Assembly (NCBI RefSeq): GCF_002909375.1
Contig: NZ_PPXD01000026.1
Location: 186,001 to 250,000, forward strand
Source: Cryobacterium zongtaii
GTDB lineage: Bacteria > Actinomycetota > Actinomycetes > Actinomycetales > Microbacteriaceae
Direction: 5' to 3'
DNA: 64,000 nucleotides
Position 1 is the first letter of the stretch; each line of letters starts with the position of its first letter. Positions 17,304 to 25,885 of the stretch are shown here, in pieces. A program made the translations under genes and the position numbers. The notes below the pieces were generated by a model. It did not search any database. It was not told the DNA's origin and worked only from the letters and a program-made list of their open reading frames with translations.

Positions 17304-20300
17304 GGGCGGCGTCGGCCAGCGGCTCGCCGTTCAGGCGCGGCAGCGGCACGATCATCGACCCGGCCGCGGCCGAATACTTGGCACCCGGGTACATCCGCTG
17401 CACCCGAACCTGCATGGAGTCGGCCAGGTCGACCGGCGCCACCCGCAGGTTGGAGCCCATCGCGACGACCTCACCGAGGCCGGCCTGTTGCGCGTGCCTG
17501 CGCAGCCTGGACACGGCGATGAGGTTGGTGACGGCTTCGGGCGGTTCGCCGTAGCGGTCGGTGAGCTCCTCGAGCACGAGCCCGATCTGGTCGTCGGCGG
17601 CCGCGAGCCCGCTGGCGCCGGAGAGCTTCTGATACGCCTCCAGGCGCAGCCGCTCGCTGTCCACGTACTCCTCGGGGATGTGCGCGTCCACGGGCAGCTC
17701 CAGCCGCAGCTCCGTCTGGCCCTCGGCCACGTCACCGCGGAAGGTCGACACGGCCTCGCCGATCATGCGCAGGTAGAGGTCGAAGCCGACCCCGGCGATG
17801 TGACCGGCCTGCTCGCCGCCGAGCAGGTTGCCCGCACCGCGGATCTCGAGGTCCTTCAGCGCCACCTGCATGCCGGCGCCGAGTTCGTTGTTGGCCGCGA
17901 TGGTGGCCAGCCTGTCGTGCGCGATCTCGGAGAGCGGCTTGTTCTCGTCGTAGAGGAAGTAGGCGTATGCACGCTCCCGGGCACGGCCGACCCGGCCGCG
18001 CAGCTGGTGCAGCTGGCTGAGCCCGTACTTGTCGGCCCTGTCGATGATGATGGTGTTCGCGTTGGCGATGTCCAGGCCGGTCTCGATGATGGTCGTGGAG
18101 ACCAGGATGTCGAACTTGTTCTCCCAGAAGTCCACCACCACCTGCTCCAGCTGCGCCTCCGGCAGCTGCCCGTGCGCCACGGCGACGCGGGCTTCCGGCA
18201 CCAGTTCGGCCAGCTGCGCGGCCACCCGGTTGATGCTGGAGACGCGGTTATGCACGAAGAAGATCTGGCCCTCGCGAAGCAGTTCGCGGCGGATGGCGGC
18301 GGCCACCTGGCGGTCGGAGTACGGCCCGACGAAGGTGAGGATCGGGTGCCGGTCCTCCGGCGGGGTGGCCAGGGTGGACATCTCCCGGATGCCCGTGACG
18401 GCCATCTCCAGGGTGCGCGGGATGGGCGTGGCGCTCATGGCGAGGATGTCGACGTTGGTCTTGAGCTTCTTGAGAGCGTCCTTGTGCTCGACACCGAAAC
18501 GCTGTTCCTCGTCGATGATGACCAGGCCGAGGTCCTTGAAGATCGTGTTCTCCGACAACAGCCGGTGGGTGCCGATGACCATGTCGACGGTGCCGTCGAG
18601 CATGCCGGCCACGGTCTCGCGGGATTCCTTGTCGGTCTGGAACCGGCTGAGCGCCCGCAGGTGGATGGGGAACCCGGCGAAGCGCTCCTGGAAGGTCTCC
18701 ATGTGCTGGCGCACGAGCAGGGTGGTCGGCACGAGCATGGCCACCTGCTTGCCGTCCTGGATGGCCTTGAACGCTGCGCGCACGGCGACCTCGGTCTTGC
18801 CGAAGCCCACGTCACCGGACAGCAACCGGTCCATCGGGATGGGCCGCTCCATGTCGGCCTTGACCTCCTCGATGGTGGTGAGCTGGTCGGGCGTCTCCGC
18901 GAACGGGAACGCCTCCTCGAGCTCACGCTGCCAGGGGGTGTCAGGGCCGAAGGCGTGACCCTTGCTGGCCATCCGTGCCGAGTAGAGCTTGACGAGTTCG
19001 ACGGCGATGTCGCGCACCGCCCGCCGGGCCTTTGTCTTGGCGGCCGACCAGTCGCTGCCGCCCATCTTGGACAGCGCGGGTGCCTCGCCGCCGACGTAGC
19101 GGGAGACCAGGTCGAGCTGGTCGGTGGGCACGTAGAGCTTGTCGCCGCCGTGACCGCGCTTGGACGGCGCGTACTCGAGCACCAGGTATTCGCGGGTGGT
19201 CTTGACCGGGTTGCGGCCGCCGCTGGAGACCTCACGCTGGGTGAGTTCGAGGAACTTGCCGATGCCGTGGGTTTGGTGCACGACGTGGTCGCCGGTCTTG
19301 AGCTGCAACGGATCGACGACGTTCTTGCGCCGACTGGCGAGCTTCTTGATCTGGCGGGCGTCGTAACCGACGGTGCGGCCGTAGAACTCGCTCTCGCTGA
19401 CCAGGGTGAGCTTGGTCTCCGGGATCTCGAACCCGTGAGTGATAGAGGCCTTGATCAGGTAGGCGATGCCCGGTTCCGGGTTCGCCGGGAACTCCTCCAC
19501 GATGCGGGCGGGCAGTTCGGCGCCGGAGAGGACGTCGGCGGCGCGGTCGACGAGGCCGGCGCCCTGCGCGACCACGGCGACGGTCCAACCGTCCTTGAGG
19601 CGCGTGGAGAGGTGCCCGACGGCGCCCTCGACGCTGCCGGCGAAGCTCGGCACGGCGTCGCCCTCGATGCGGATGGTGAGCAGTTCGTCGATCTCGCGGT
19701 GTTCGGGCAGCACCGGGATGTCGGTGGGCGCGGCCTGGAAGGAGCTCAACGTCCACCAGACCCGTTCGCTGGCCCCGGCGCCGGGGGCCGAGTACCGCAC
19801 GGCGTCGCGCAGGGTGCCCAGGGTGAGGAAGTCACCGCTGGCGAGGTCGATGGGGGCCTCGGCGCCGGCGGTGGCGGCGTTCCAGGCGGCGGAGAGGAAC
19901 TCCCGGTTGGTCTCGGCGAGGCTGATGGCGCGGGAGGCGACCCGTTCCGGCGAGATCACGGCGACCGCGGCCTGGCGGGGCAGGTAGTGCGTGACGGGCA
20001 CCAGCCTGTCGACGAGGGCGGGCGCGAGGCTCTCCATGCCCTCGACGGGGATGCCCTCGGCCACCTTGGCGAGCAGACCCGCCAGGCTGGGGAACTCGTG
20101 TTGCATCTCCCGGGCGCGCTGGCGCACGGCGGGGCTGAGCAGCAGTTCGCGGCTGGGCGGCAGGGTCACCGACTCGATGGGTTCGGGCATCGAGCGCTGG
20201 TCGGCGACCGCGAAGGCGCGGATCTGCTCGACCTCGTCACCGAAGAACTCGATGCGGTACGGGTGCGCGGCCATCGGCGGGAACACGTCGAGGATGCCGC

Positions 20301-20865
20301 CGCGCACGGCGAACTCGCCGCGCCGGGTGACCATGTCCACTCGGGCGTACGCCACGTTGACGAGGTCGACGGCGATGGCGGCGAGGTCGTGGCCGCGGCC
20401 GCCGGCGGTGAGCTCGAGCGGGTCGTAGTCGGTGAGGTTGTCGGCCACAGGCTGCAGGGCGGCGCGCACCGAGGCCACCACGATGAGGGGACGCCGGGTG
20501 GCGGCGTCCGTGGCCTCCCAGTCGCGCATCCGCCTCAGGGCGTAGAGGCGGCGGCCCACGATCTCGGCGCTGGGGCTGAGCCTCTCGTGCGGCAGGGTCT
20601 CCCAGGCGGGGAACTCGACGATCTCGGCGTCGTCGGAGAAGCAGCCCAAGTTCTCCCGCAGCGCCTCGGACTCACGGCCGGTGGCGGTGATGATCAACAG
20701 CGCCCGGCCCTTGTCCAACCTGTCGCGCTGCTCGAGCAGCGCGGCCAGCAGCGGGGCGCGGAGGCCCTCGGTAAGCGAGAAGTCGGCGTCACGGGCCGCA
20801 AAGGCGAGGGCGGCATCGAACGTGGAGGCACGCGAAAGCGCCGGAATCAAGCCCTGAAGAATCAC
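17230..20865 (-). CDS. mfd: Transcription-repair coupling factor
   Basis: A 1211-residue ATPase that removes stalled RNA polymerase and recruits UvrA to DNA lesions. Domain order is canonical: UvrB-like N-terminal region (about 1-480), the RNA polymerase-interacting domain with TGDHVVHQTHGIGKFLELTQ, and RecG-like helicase motifs. The latter include GDVGFGKTEVAVRAAFKA (Walker A), DEEQRFGVEHKD (Walker B) and SATPIPRTLEMAVTGIREMS. Then come the translocation region with QLHQLRGRVGRARERAYAYF and a C-terminal TRCF domain. The length matches the family. Its 3' end overlaps nhaA tail-to-tail. The pth gene lies just upstream on the same strand. Confidence 0.98.
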   Translation of the reverse strand: MILQGLIPALSRASTFDAALAFAARDADFSLTEGLRAPLLAALLEQRDRLDKGRALLIITATGRESEALRENLGCFSDDAEIVEFPAWETLPHERLSPSAEIVGRRLYALRRMRDWEATDAATRRPLIVVASVRAALQPVADNLTDYDPLELTAGGRGHDLAAIAVDLVNVAYARVDMVTRRGEFAVRGGILDVFPPMAAHPYRIEFFGDEVEQIRAFAVADQRSMPEPIESVTLPPSRELLLSPAVRQRAREMQHEFPSLAGLLAKVAEGIPVEGMESLAPALVDRLVPVTHYLPRQAAVAVISPERVASRAISLAETNREFLSAAWNAATAGAEAPIDLASGDFLTLGTLRDAVRYSAPGAGASERVWWTLSSFQAAPTDIPVLPEHREIDELLTIRIEGDAVPSFAGSVEGAVGHLSTRLKDGWTVAVVAQGAGLVDRAADVLSGAELPARIVEEFPANPEPGIAYLIKASITHGFEIPETKLTLVSESEFYGRTVGYDARQIKKLASRRKNVVDPLQLKTGDHVVHQTHGIGKFLELTQREVSSGGRNPVKTTREYLVLEYAPSKRGHGGDKLYVPTDQLDLVSRYVGGEAPALSKMGGSDWSAAKTKARRAVRDIAVELVKLYSARMASKGHAFGPDTPWQRELEEAFPFAETPDQLTTIEEVKADMERPIPMDRLLSGDVGFGKTEVAVRAAFKAIQDGKQVAMLVPTTLLVRQHMETFQERFAGFPIHLRALSRFQTDKESRETVAGMLDGTVDMVIGTHRLLSENTIFKDLGLVIIDEEQRFGVEHKDALKKLKTNVDILAMSATPIPRTLEMAVTGIREMSTLATPPEDRHPILTFVGPYSDRQVAAAIRRELLREGQIFFVHNRVSSINRVAAQLAELVPEARVAVAHGQLPEAQLEQVVVDFWENKFDILVSTTIIETGLDIANANTIIIDRADKYGLSQLHQLRGRVGRARERAYAYFLYDENKPLSEIAHDRLATIAANNELGAGMQVALKDLEIRGAGNLLGGEQAGHIAGVGFDLYLRMIGEAVSTFRGDVAEGQTELRLELPVDAHIPEEYVDSERLRLEAYQKLSGASGLAAADDQIGLVLEELTDRYGEPPEAVTNLIAVSRLRRHAQQAGLGEVVAMGSNLRVAPVDLADSMQVRVQRMYPGAKYSAAAGSMIVPLPRLNGEPLADAALIAWTGSLLDAVFPRPVDTAVPAH

Positions 20866-20888
20866 CGCACAAGTCTACGGGTAGTTTT

Positions 20889-21476
20889 CTACGCGGGTGG
20901 GGCGTGGAACTTCTGCTGGGCGGCGGTGACACCCTCTGCGGCGATCATCTCGATCGCATCCGCAGCGTCCTCGAGCATGATCCCCAGGGTGGTGCGTTCG
21001 GTACTGGAGAAGTCGTGCAGCACGAAGTCGGCGGCGTTCTGCCGGCCGGGCGGGCGGCCGATGCCCATCCGGATGCGGGTGAACTCGTTGCTGCCGGTGG
21101 CCGCGATGATGTCGCGCACCCCGTTGTGACCGCCGTGGCCGCCGCCCACCTTGATCTTGAGGGTGTCGAAGGGCAGGTCCAGCTCGTCGTGCACGACGAT
21201 GAGGCGGGAGACGTCCAGGGAGTAGAACCGGAGCAAGGCCGCGACGGGTCCGCCGGAAAGATTCATGAAGCTGTTCGGCTTGGCCAGGATCAGCTTGGGA
21301 CCGCCGGGGAAACTGCGCCCCTCGGCGACGGCGGAATTCGCCTTGTGGTTCTTGAAATTCGCGCGCATCCGGTCGGCGAGCACGGCCGTGACCATGTGGC
21401 CGACGTTGTGGCGGTTACCGGCGTAGCCGGGCCCGGGGTTACCGAGCCCGACTACGAGCCAGAGATTCTCGTCCAG
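20889..21476 (-). CDS. pth: Peptidyl-tRNA hydrolase with apparent CTG start codon
   Basis: Pth cleaves peptidyl-tRNAs released from ribosomes. Reading the DNA upstream of the first ATG (21395) recovers the missing conserved N-terminus LDENLWLVVGLGNPGPGYAG followed by NRHNVGH, with the catalytic His. Further landmarks: FMNLSG, VVHDELDLPFDTLKIKVGGG and RIRMGIGRP. An in-frame stop lies four codons before the CTG at 21476, and no ATG, GTG or TTG exists between. AAAGGA sits five bases upstream of the CTG. This gives 195 residues, the normal Pth length. It is followed by mfd and preceded by the L25 gene on the same strand (46-bp gap), the usual L25-pth pairing. Confidence 0.93.
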   Translation of the reverse strand: MDENLWLVVGLGNPGPGYAGNRHNVGHMVTAVLADRMRANFKNHKANSAVAEGRSFPGGPKLILAKPNSFMNLSGGPVAALLRFYSLDVSRLIVVHDELDLPFDTLKIKVGGGHGGHNGVRDIIAATGSNEFTRIRMGIGRPPGRQNAADFVLHDFSSTERTTLGIMLEDAADAIEMIAAEGVTAAQQKFHAPPA

Positions 21477-21522
21477 GGGGTTCCTTTACAAAAAGTTTCT
21501 GTCCGGCGTTGGAGGGGGAAGA

Positions 21523-22140
21523 CTACTCGGCGGCAGCTTCCTCGGCGGGAGCTTCTTCGCCCTCGACGGTCTCCTCTTCCTCTTCTTCCTCGGCCGGCAG
21601 GTGCACGCCGACGACGACCATCTCGGGGTCGGAGATGAGCGACGCGCCGTCGGGCAGGGTGATCTCGCTGGCGTGGATGAGGGTGCCGTCTTCGAGGCCC
21701 TCGACGTCGACGCTCACGCTCTGCGGGATGTTGGTGGCTTCGACCTCGAGCAGCAGGGTCTTGGCGTCGAGGTCGGCCGTGGTGCCGGGGGCGGTCTCAC
21801 CGATGACGTGCACGGCGACCTCAACCTGGACCTTCTCACCCTTGCGGATGACGATGAGGTCGAGGTGCTCGATGATCTGGCGAACCGGGTCCTTCTGCAC
21901 GTCCTTGACCAGGGTCAGGTGGGTGGTTCCTTCGACGTCGAGCTCGAGCACGGCGTTCGCGCGACGCAGCAGCAGGCCGATCTCGTGAGCCGGCAGGGCC
22001 ACGTGCACGGGCTCGGTGCCGTGGCCGTAGATGACGGCGGGGATCTTGCCCAGCACGCGCAGCTTGCGGGCCGCGCCCTTGCCGAAGCTGTTGCGTGCGT
22101 CTGCGGAAATCTTGTTGTTGCTGTTCTTGGCCTCGGCCAT
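21523..22140 (-). CDS. rplY: 50S ribosomal protein L25/general stress protein Ctc
   Basis: A 205-residue long-form L25 (CTC type) that binds 5S rRNA. The N-terminal L25 domain is clear: SADARNSFGKGAARKLRVLG, KIPAVIYGHGTEPVHVALPA and VKDVQKDPVRQIIEHLDL. The C-terminal beta domain follows (about 100-180), and the protein ends in a very acidic Glu/Ala tail (EEEEEEETVEGEEAPAEEAA). The ATG at 22140 has AAGGAGA upstream; a longer in-frame extension to 22329 lacks L25 sequence. It pairs with pth, as in many bacteria. Confidence 0.95.
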   Translation of the reverse strand: MAEAKNSNNKISADARNSFGKGAARKLRVLGKIPAVIYGHGTEPVHVALPAHEIGLLLRRANAVLELDVEGTTHLTLVKDVQKDPVRQIIEHLDLIVIRKGEKVQVEVAVHVIGETAPGTTADLDAKTLLLEVEATNIPQSVSVDVEGLEDGTLIHASEITLPDGASLISDPEMVVVGVHLPAEEEEEEETVEGEEAPAEEAAAE

Positions 22141-22350
22141 GATGTGTCTCCTTGCGGGCCTCGTGTGCCCGTATTGGTGTTGCGGGCACGGGGCCCGCAG
22201 TACGGATGCTGGTTCAACTCGAACGCATGTCAGCGTGAGGAAAGGCCTGAGAGGACTTTTCGCCGCGTCGATTACGGATTTCGCAGGCACCGGTTTCCCG
22301 GCTGGCGCGAATCCCTCGCCGAAGTTCAACTCAACAGTCTAGGCGATAAA

Positions 22351-23073
22351 GTGACGACCATGCCGCCCAGCTTGCACACCCGAGTGACCGAAGACGTCGG
22401 ACGGTCCATCGTCGATGGGACGGTTCCAGCGGGAACCGTCCTGCTCTCCGACGAGATCGAGCGCCGGCAGGGGGTGAGCCGGTCGGTCATCCGGGAGGCC
22501 ATCCGGGTGCTGGGGTCGATGGGCCTCGTCGAGTCCGTCAAACGGGTCGGCATCAGGGTTCTGCCACCGTCCAGCTGGAACGCCTACGACCCGACCATCA
22601 TCCGTTGGCGCCTGCTCGGCCCCGGCAAGGGCGAACAGCTGCGCTCACTCACCGAATTGCGCTCCGCGGTGGAACCGATGGCTGCGGAACTGGCCGCTCG
22701 GCACGCGGCGGCCTCGGTCGCGGCCGAGCTGATGGACGTGGCCGACCTGATGCGGGCCGCGGGTGACTCGGGTGACCTGTCCTCGTTCCTGGAGCTCGAC
22801 ATCCGGTTTCACCGGCTGGTGCTGCGGGGCTCGGGCAATGAGATGTTCGCCAAACTCGACGGAGCCGTCGCCGCGGTCCTGTCCGGCCGCACCGACCTGG
22901 GCCTGCAGCCGGACCGCCCGCACGAGAACACCCTGCAGTTGCATGCCGAGGTCGCCGAGGCGATTTCGGGCGCACGACCGCAGAAGGCTCGGGAGGCGAT
23001 GGAGCGGATCATGCGCCGCACCTACGCCGAGGTGCAGCCCACCTGGGCCGCCGATCCGACCTCCGCGCTATAA
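22351..23073 (+). CDS. FadR-type GntR family transcriptional regulator (probable gluconate/pentose-phosphate regulator)
   Basis: A 240-residue regulator. The winged HTH lies at about residues 8-75 (SDEIERRQGVSRSVIREAIR is the recognition region). The FCD ligand domain follows, with metal/ligand landmarks FLELDIRFHRLVLRGSGNE and LHAEVAEAISGARPQKAREA. It starts at GTG 22351 or the ATG at 22360. The 3' end is 72 bp before gnd on the same strand, and a palindrome lies between. This context suggests control of 6-phosphogluconate dehydrogenase in response to gluconate or a phosphosugar; the ligand is an inference. Confidence 0.88.
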   Translation: MTTMPPSLHTRVTEDVGRSIVDGTVPAGTVLLSDEIERRQGVSRSVIREAIRVLGSMGLVESVKRVGIRVLPPSSWNAYDPTIIRWRLLGPGKGEQLRSLTELRSAVEPMAAELAARHAAASVAAELMDVADLMRAAGDSGDLSSFLELDIRFHRLVLRGSGNEMFAKLDGAVAAVLSGRTDLGLQPDRPHENTLQLHAEVAEAISGARPQKAREAMERIMRRTYAEVQPTWAADPTSAL

Positions 23074-23079
23074 ATATGA

Positions 23080-23096
23080 TTACATGGGCTATGTAA
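23080..23096. promoter_or_regulatory. Palindromic candidate operator upstream of gnd
   Basis: TTACAT-GGGCT-ATGTAA is a perfect 6-5-6 inverted repeat in the 72-bp gap between the GntR-family gene and gnd. The surrounding sequence is unusually AT-rich for this window. FadR-type regulators bind short palindromes of this kind, so autoregulation and control of gnd are likely. Confidence 0.6.
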
Positions 23097-23145
23097 GCCA
23101 CTAATCTTGAACATGATCACAACTCACAGATCTAAGGGAGAACAC

Positions 23146-24597
23146 GTGTCAGAAACCGGTTCAGCAAATATCGGCGTTGTCGGACTGGCGGTGATGGGCT
23201 CCAACCTCGCCCGTAACCTCGCCAGCCGCGAAGGCAACACCGTGGCCGTGTACAACCGTTCGCCCGAACGCACCCGGCTGCTCATGGATGAGCACCCCGA
23301 GGCCGGTTTTGTCGCCTCCGAGACCATCGAGGCATTCGTCGCCTCGCTCAAGACCCCCCGCACCGCGATCATCATGGTGCAGGCCGGTAAGGGCACCGAC
23401 GCCGTCATCAGCCAGCTGACCGAGCTGTTCGAGCCCGGCGACATCATCGTCGACGGCGGCAACGCCCTGTTCACCGACACCCTCCGCCGCGAGAAGGCCG
23501 TGCGCGAGACCGGTATCAACTTCGTCGGCGCCGGCATCTCCGGTGGTGAGGAAGGCGCCCTCAAGGGTCCCAGCATCATGCCCGGCGGCTCCGCTGAGGC
23601 GTACGTCACCCTCGGCCCGATCCTCGAGTCCATCGCCGCTGTCGTCGACGGTGAGCCCTGCGTCACCCACGTCGGCACCGACGGCGCCGGCCACTTCGTC
23701 AAGATGATCCACAACGGCATCGAGTACGCCGACATGCAGCTCATCGGCGAGGCGTACGACCTCATCCGTCGCGGAACCGGCAAGACCCCGGCCGAGATCT
23801 CCGAGATCTTCACCAAGTGGAACAAGGGCGACCTCGAGAGCTACCTCATCGAGATCACCGCGGAGGTCCTCAAGCAGGTCGACGCGGAGACCGGCAAGCC
23901 GCTCGTCGACGTCATCCTCGACCAGGCCGGCAGCAAGGGCACCGGCGTGTGGACCGTGCAGACCGCGCTCGACCTGGGCATCCCCGTGTCCGGTATCGCC
24001 GAGGCCGTATTCGCCCGCTCCGTCTCCTCCAAGCCCGCGCAGCGTGCCGCTGCCGCAGCTCTCCCCGGTCCGAGCATCAACCCCGTCGAAGACGTGGATG
24101 GCTTCATCGAGGGTGTCCGTCAGGCGCTCTACGCGTCCAAGGTCATCGCCTACTCGCAGGGCTTCGACGCCATCGTCGCCGGTGCAGAGCAGTACAACTG
24201 GGACATCAAGAAGGGCGATATCGCGAAGATCTGGCGCGGTGGCTGCATCATCCGCGCCCGCTTCCTCAACCGCATCACCGAGGCGTACACCGAGAACCCG
24301 GGACTCGTCTCGCTCGTGACCGCCCCGTTCTTCACCGATGTCGTTGCCACGGCCCAGGACTCCTGGCGCAACGTCGTCGCCGACGCCGCCCACGCCGGCA
24401 TCCCCGCGCCGGTTTTCGCGTCGTCGCTGGCGTACTACGACAGCCTGCGTGCTGACCGCCTTCCCGCTGCCCTCACCCAGGGCCAGCGCGACTTCTTCGG
24501 GGCGCACACCTACAAGCGCGTCGACAAGGAAGGCACCTTCCACACCCTGTGGTCCGGCGACCGTACCGAGATCGTCACCGAGGGCTCCTCGCACTAG
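23146..24597 (+). CDS. gnd: 6-phosphogluconate dehydrogenase, decarboxylating
   Basis: A 483-residue oxidative pentose phosphate enzyme that makes ribulose 5-phosphate, CO2 and NADPH. Rossmann motif: IGVVGLAVMGSNLARNLAS with the NADP-contacting VYNRSPERT. Family signatures: IIVDGGNALFTDTLRREK, FVGAGISGGEEGALKGPSIM, HFVKMIHNGIEYADMQLIGE (catalytic Lys) and DQAGSKGTGVWTVQTALDLG. C-terminal residues include FFGAHTYKR. The GTG at 23146 was chosen for its ribosome site (AAGGGAG) and because the protein then starts close to the Rossmann strand. It follows a GntR-type regulator and a palindrome that probably control it. Confidence 0.97.
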   Translation: MSETGSANIGVVGLAVMGSNLARNLASREGNTVAVYNRSPERTRLLMDEHPEAGFVASETIEAFVASLKTPRTAIIMVQAGKGTDAVISQLTELFEPGDIIVDGGNALFTDTLRREKAVRETGINFVGAGISGGEEGALKGPSIMPGGSAEAYVTLGPILESIAAVVDGEPCVTHVGTDGAGHFVKMIHNGIEYADMQLIGEAYDLIRRGTGKTPAEISEIFTKWNKGDLESYLIEITAEVLKQVDAETGKPLVDVILDQAGSKGTGVWTVQTALDLGIPVSGIAEAVFARSVSSKPAQRAAAAALPGPSINPVEDVDGFIEGVRQALYASKVIAYSQGFDAIVAGAEQYNWDIKKGDIAKIWRGGCIIRARFLNRITEAYTENPGLVSLVTAPFFTDVVATAQDSWRNVVADAAHAGIPAPVFASSLAYYDSLRADRLPAALTQGQRDFFGAHTYKRVDKEGTFHTLWSGDRTEIVTEGSSH

Positions 24598-24644
24598 AGG
24601 CTCCTCCCCCGGAGTTCCTCGCTCCCGCAGCACCCGCCCGGCAA

Positions 24645-24709
24645 CTGTTGCCCGTGCGGACATTTGCGCCCGGCACGCCGGGTCCAGTTGTCCGTACGGG
24701 CAACAGTTG
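24645..24709. repeat. 65-bp palindromic repeat, copy 1
   Basis: An almost complete palindrome between gnd and the AbiEi/DUF559-like gene. Outer arms CAACTGTTGCCCGT and ACGGGCAACAGTTG, inner arms CGGACA/TGTCCG and CCCGGC/GCCGGG. It aligns without gaps to copy 2 at 25804-25868 (about 50 of 65 positions identical by my count). It could also work as a bidirectional terminator for the converging genes, although it lacks a clear T run. Confidence 0.75.
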
Positions 24710-24740
24710 TTTGGTCGTTGGGCTGCCTGGCGAGCGGCAC

Positions 24741-25697
24741 TCATCGGGTCCCGGACAACCCGGCAGCGACCAGAAGGCGACTCAGCGAACCCCGGTCGGC
24801 GAGCTCGCCAGGGCCCCACCGCACCACCCGGAATCCGTCGGCGCGCAGGTGGTCCTCGCGCACCTTCTCGGCGTAGACGACATCACCCGGTGCGCGCCCA
24901 CGTAGGTACTCGTCCTTGAGGTACTTGCCCCGTCCGTCGAACTCCCCGATCAGCCGAAAACGCGGCCACTCGAAGTCGGTGTAGTACCACCCGCCTCGCG
25001 GATTCGGGTGCCGGCACTGCAACTCGGGATCGGGGAAGCCCAGCGAGAAAATCGCGACGCGGCTTATCGACTCCCCCGGATTGTCAGCGTTTGGACGCGC
25101 GAAGGCTATGGCCCGCTGCGCTTTGGTACTGCCACGCAATGACCCACACCGGGCGAGCATTTCGGACAGGTCGTCCGAATAGACGAGCACCTCCGGGGTG
25201 GCCCGCCGAGGATTGATGCCGTGGTCGAGTGCGACAACGGCATCTTCGAAGCTTGCCGTTCTGGCCAAGTCGAGCAGGGTGCGAGCCGGGCTGGTCACGA
25301 GCACGCCGTCGAGTTCGACGACCTCGGCCCAGTCGAACGCGGTGCGATGCACGAATACGCCGTTCTTGCTGCGCACCCGTGCCGCCGGCACCGCCAGGAC
25401 ATGCACGGCTTCTGGCCAAGCGCCACCCAGCGGGATACCCCACAGCGCCGCGGCGGACTGGTGGCTGACGACGGGGTCGTGCCGCCTGGTCGCCACAACG
25501 GCACGGATGTGGTCGACGTATCGGTCCCGTGACGCCAAGCCGCCCCAGCGGTCCATCGTCGTGAAGACCCCGCGGCGCAAGCGGGTGCCCTGCCCCCGAT
25601 CGACAGATCGTCGAAACTGCCGGGCATCCGTGTCGGTCACACCGATGTTCTTGACAAGGAACAGGCCCGTTCGTGGGTCCAGCCGGTCATCAGTCAT
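24741..25697 (-). CDS. AbiEi antitoxin-like / DUF559-type endonuclease-like protein
   Basis: A 318-residue protein. The N-terminal half resembles AbiEi-type antitoxin domains: RGVFTTMDRWGG, then VVSHQSAAALWGIPL, FVHRTAFDW, and GVLVTSPARTLLDLARTASF. The C-terminal half resembles the Vsr-like DUF559/MTES_1575 restriction-endonuclease fold: YYTDFEWPRFRLIGEFDGRGKYL with Asp and Glu-x-Asp acidic residues, then EKVREDHLRADGFRVVRWG. Such genes are common, often in several copies, in Microbacteriaceae, and their role is unknown. No cognate AbiEii toxin gene is adjacent. Two related palindromic repeats flank it, suggesting a mobile or cassette-like unit. Confidence 0.75.
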   Translation of the reverse strand: MTDDRLDPRTGLFLVKNIGVTDTDARQFRRSVDRGQGTRLRRGVFTTMDRWGGLASRDRYVDHIRAVVATRRHDPVVSHQSAAALWGIPLGGAWPEAVHVLAVPAARVRSKNGVFVHRTAFDWAEVVELDGVLVTSPARTLLDLARTASFEDAVVALDHGINPRRATPEVLVYSDDLSEMLARCGSLRGSTKAQRAIAFARPNADNPGESISRVAIFSLGFPDPELQCRHPNPRGGWYYTDFEWPRFRLIGEFDGRGKYLKDEYLRGRAPGDVVYAEKVREDHLRADGFRVVRWGPGELADRGSLSRLLVAAGLSGTR

Positions 25698-25803
25698 GTG
25701 GCGAGACTCTCAACCACCGTGTCAGCGATACCCGGCACCCACCCACCTGTGCACTCCTGACCCGGTGCCCCGACTGGGGAGGGACGGTGCCGCCAACTCG
25801 CTT

Positions 25804-25868
25804 CTGTTACCCCTGCGGACATGTGCACCCCGCGTGCCGGGGCCATATGTCCGCACCGGGACCATTTG
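25804..25868. repeat. 65-bp palindromic repeat, copy 2
   Basis: Ungapped partner of the repeat at 24645-24709. Inner arms GCGGACAT (25815-25822) and ATGTCCGC (25846-25853) and the centre CCCCG/CGGGG are intact. The outer arms have decayed. It lies between the start of the AbiEi-like gene and the stop of the permease gene. Confidence 0.65.
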
Positions 25869-25885
25869 GGGCGGGGCGGGGCGGG

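Noticed and set aside
17233-21129. Very long open frame on the plus strand opposite mfd (about 1298 codons)
   Set aside because: It is a GC-rich shadow frame: the opposite strand encodes a complete Mfd with all motifs, and the translation is low-complexity with no domain.
24598-24740. Palindrome after gnd as a simple Rho-independent terminator
   Set aside because: No clean T run follows on either strand, and an ungapped related copy occurs about 1.1 kb away, which a plain terminator would not explain. A terminator side function is still possible.
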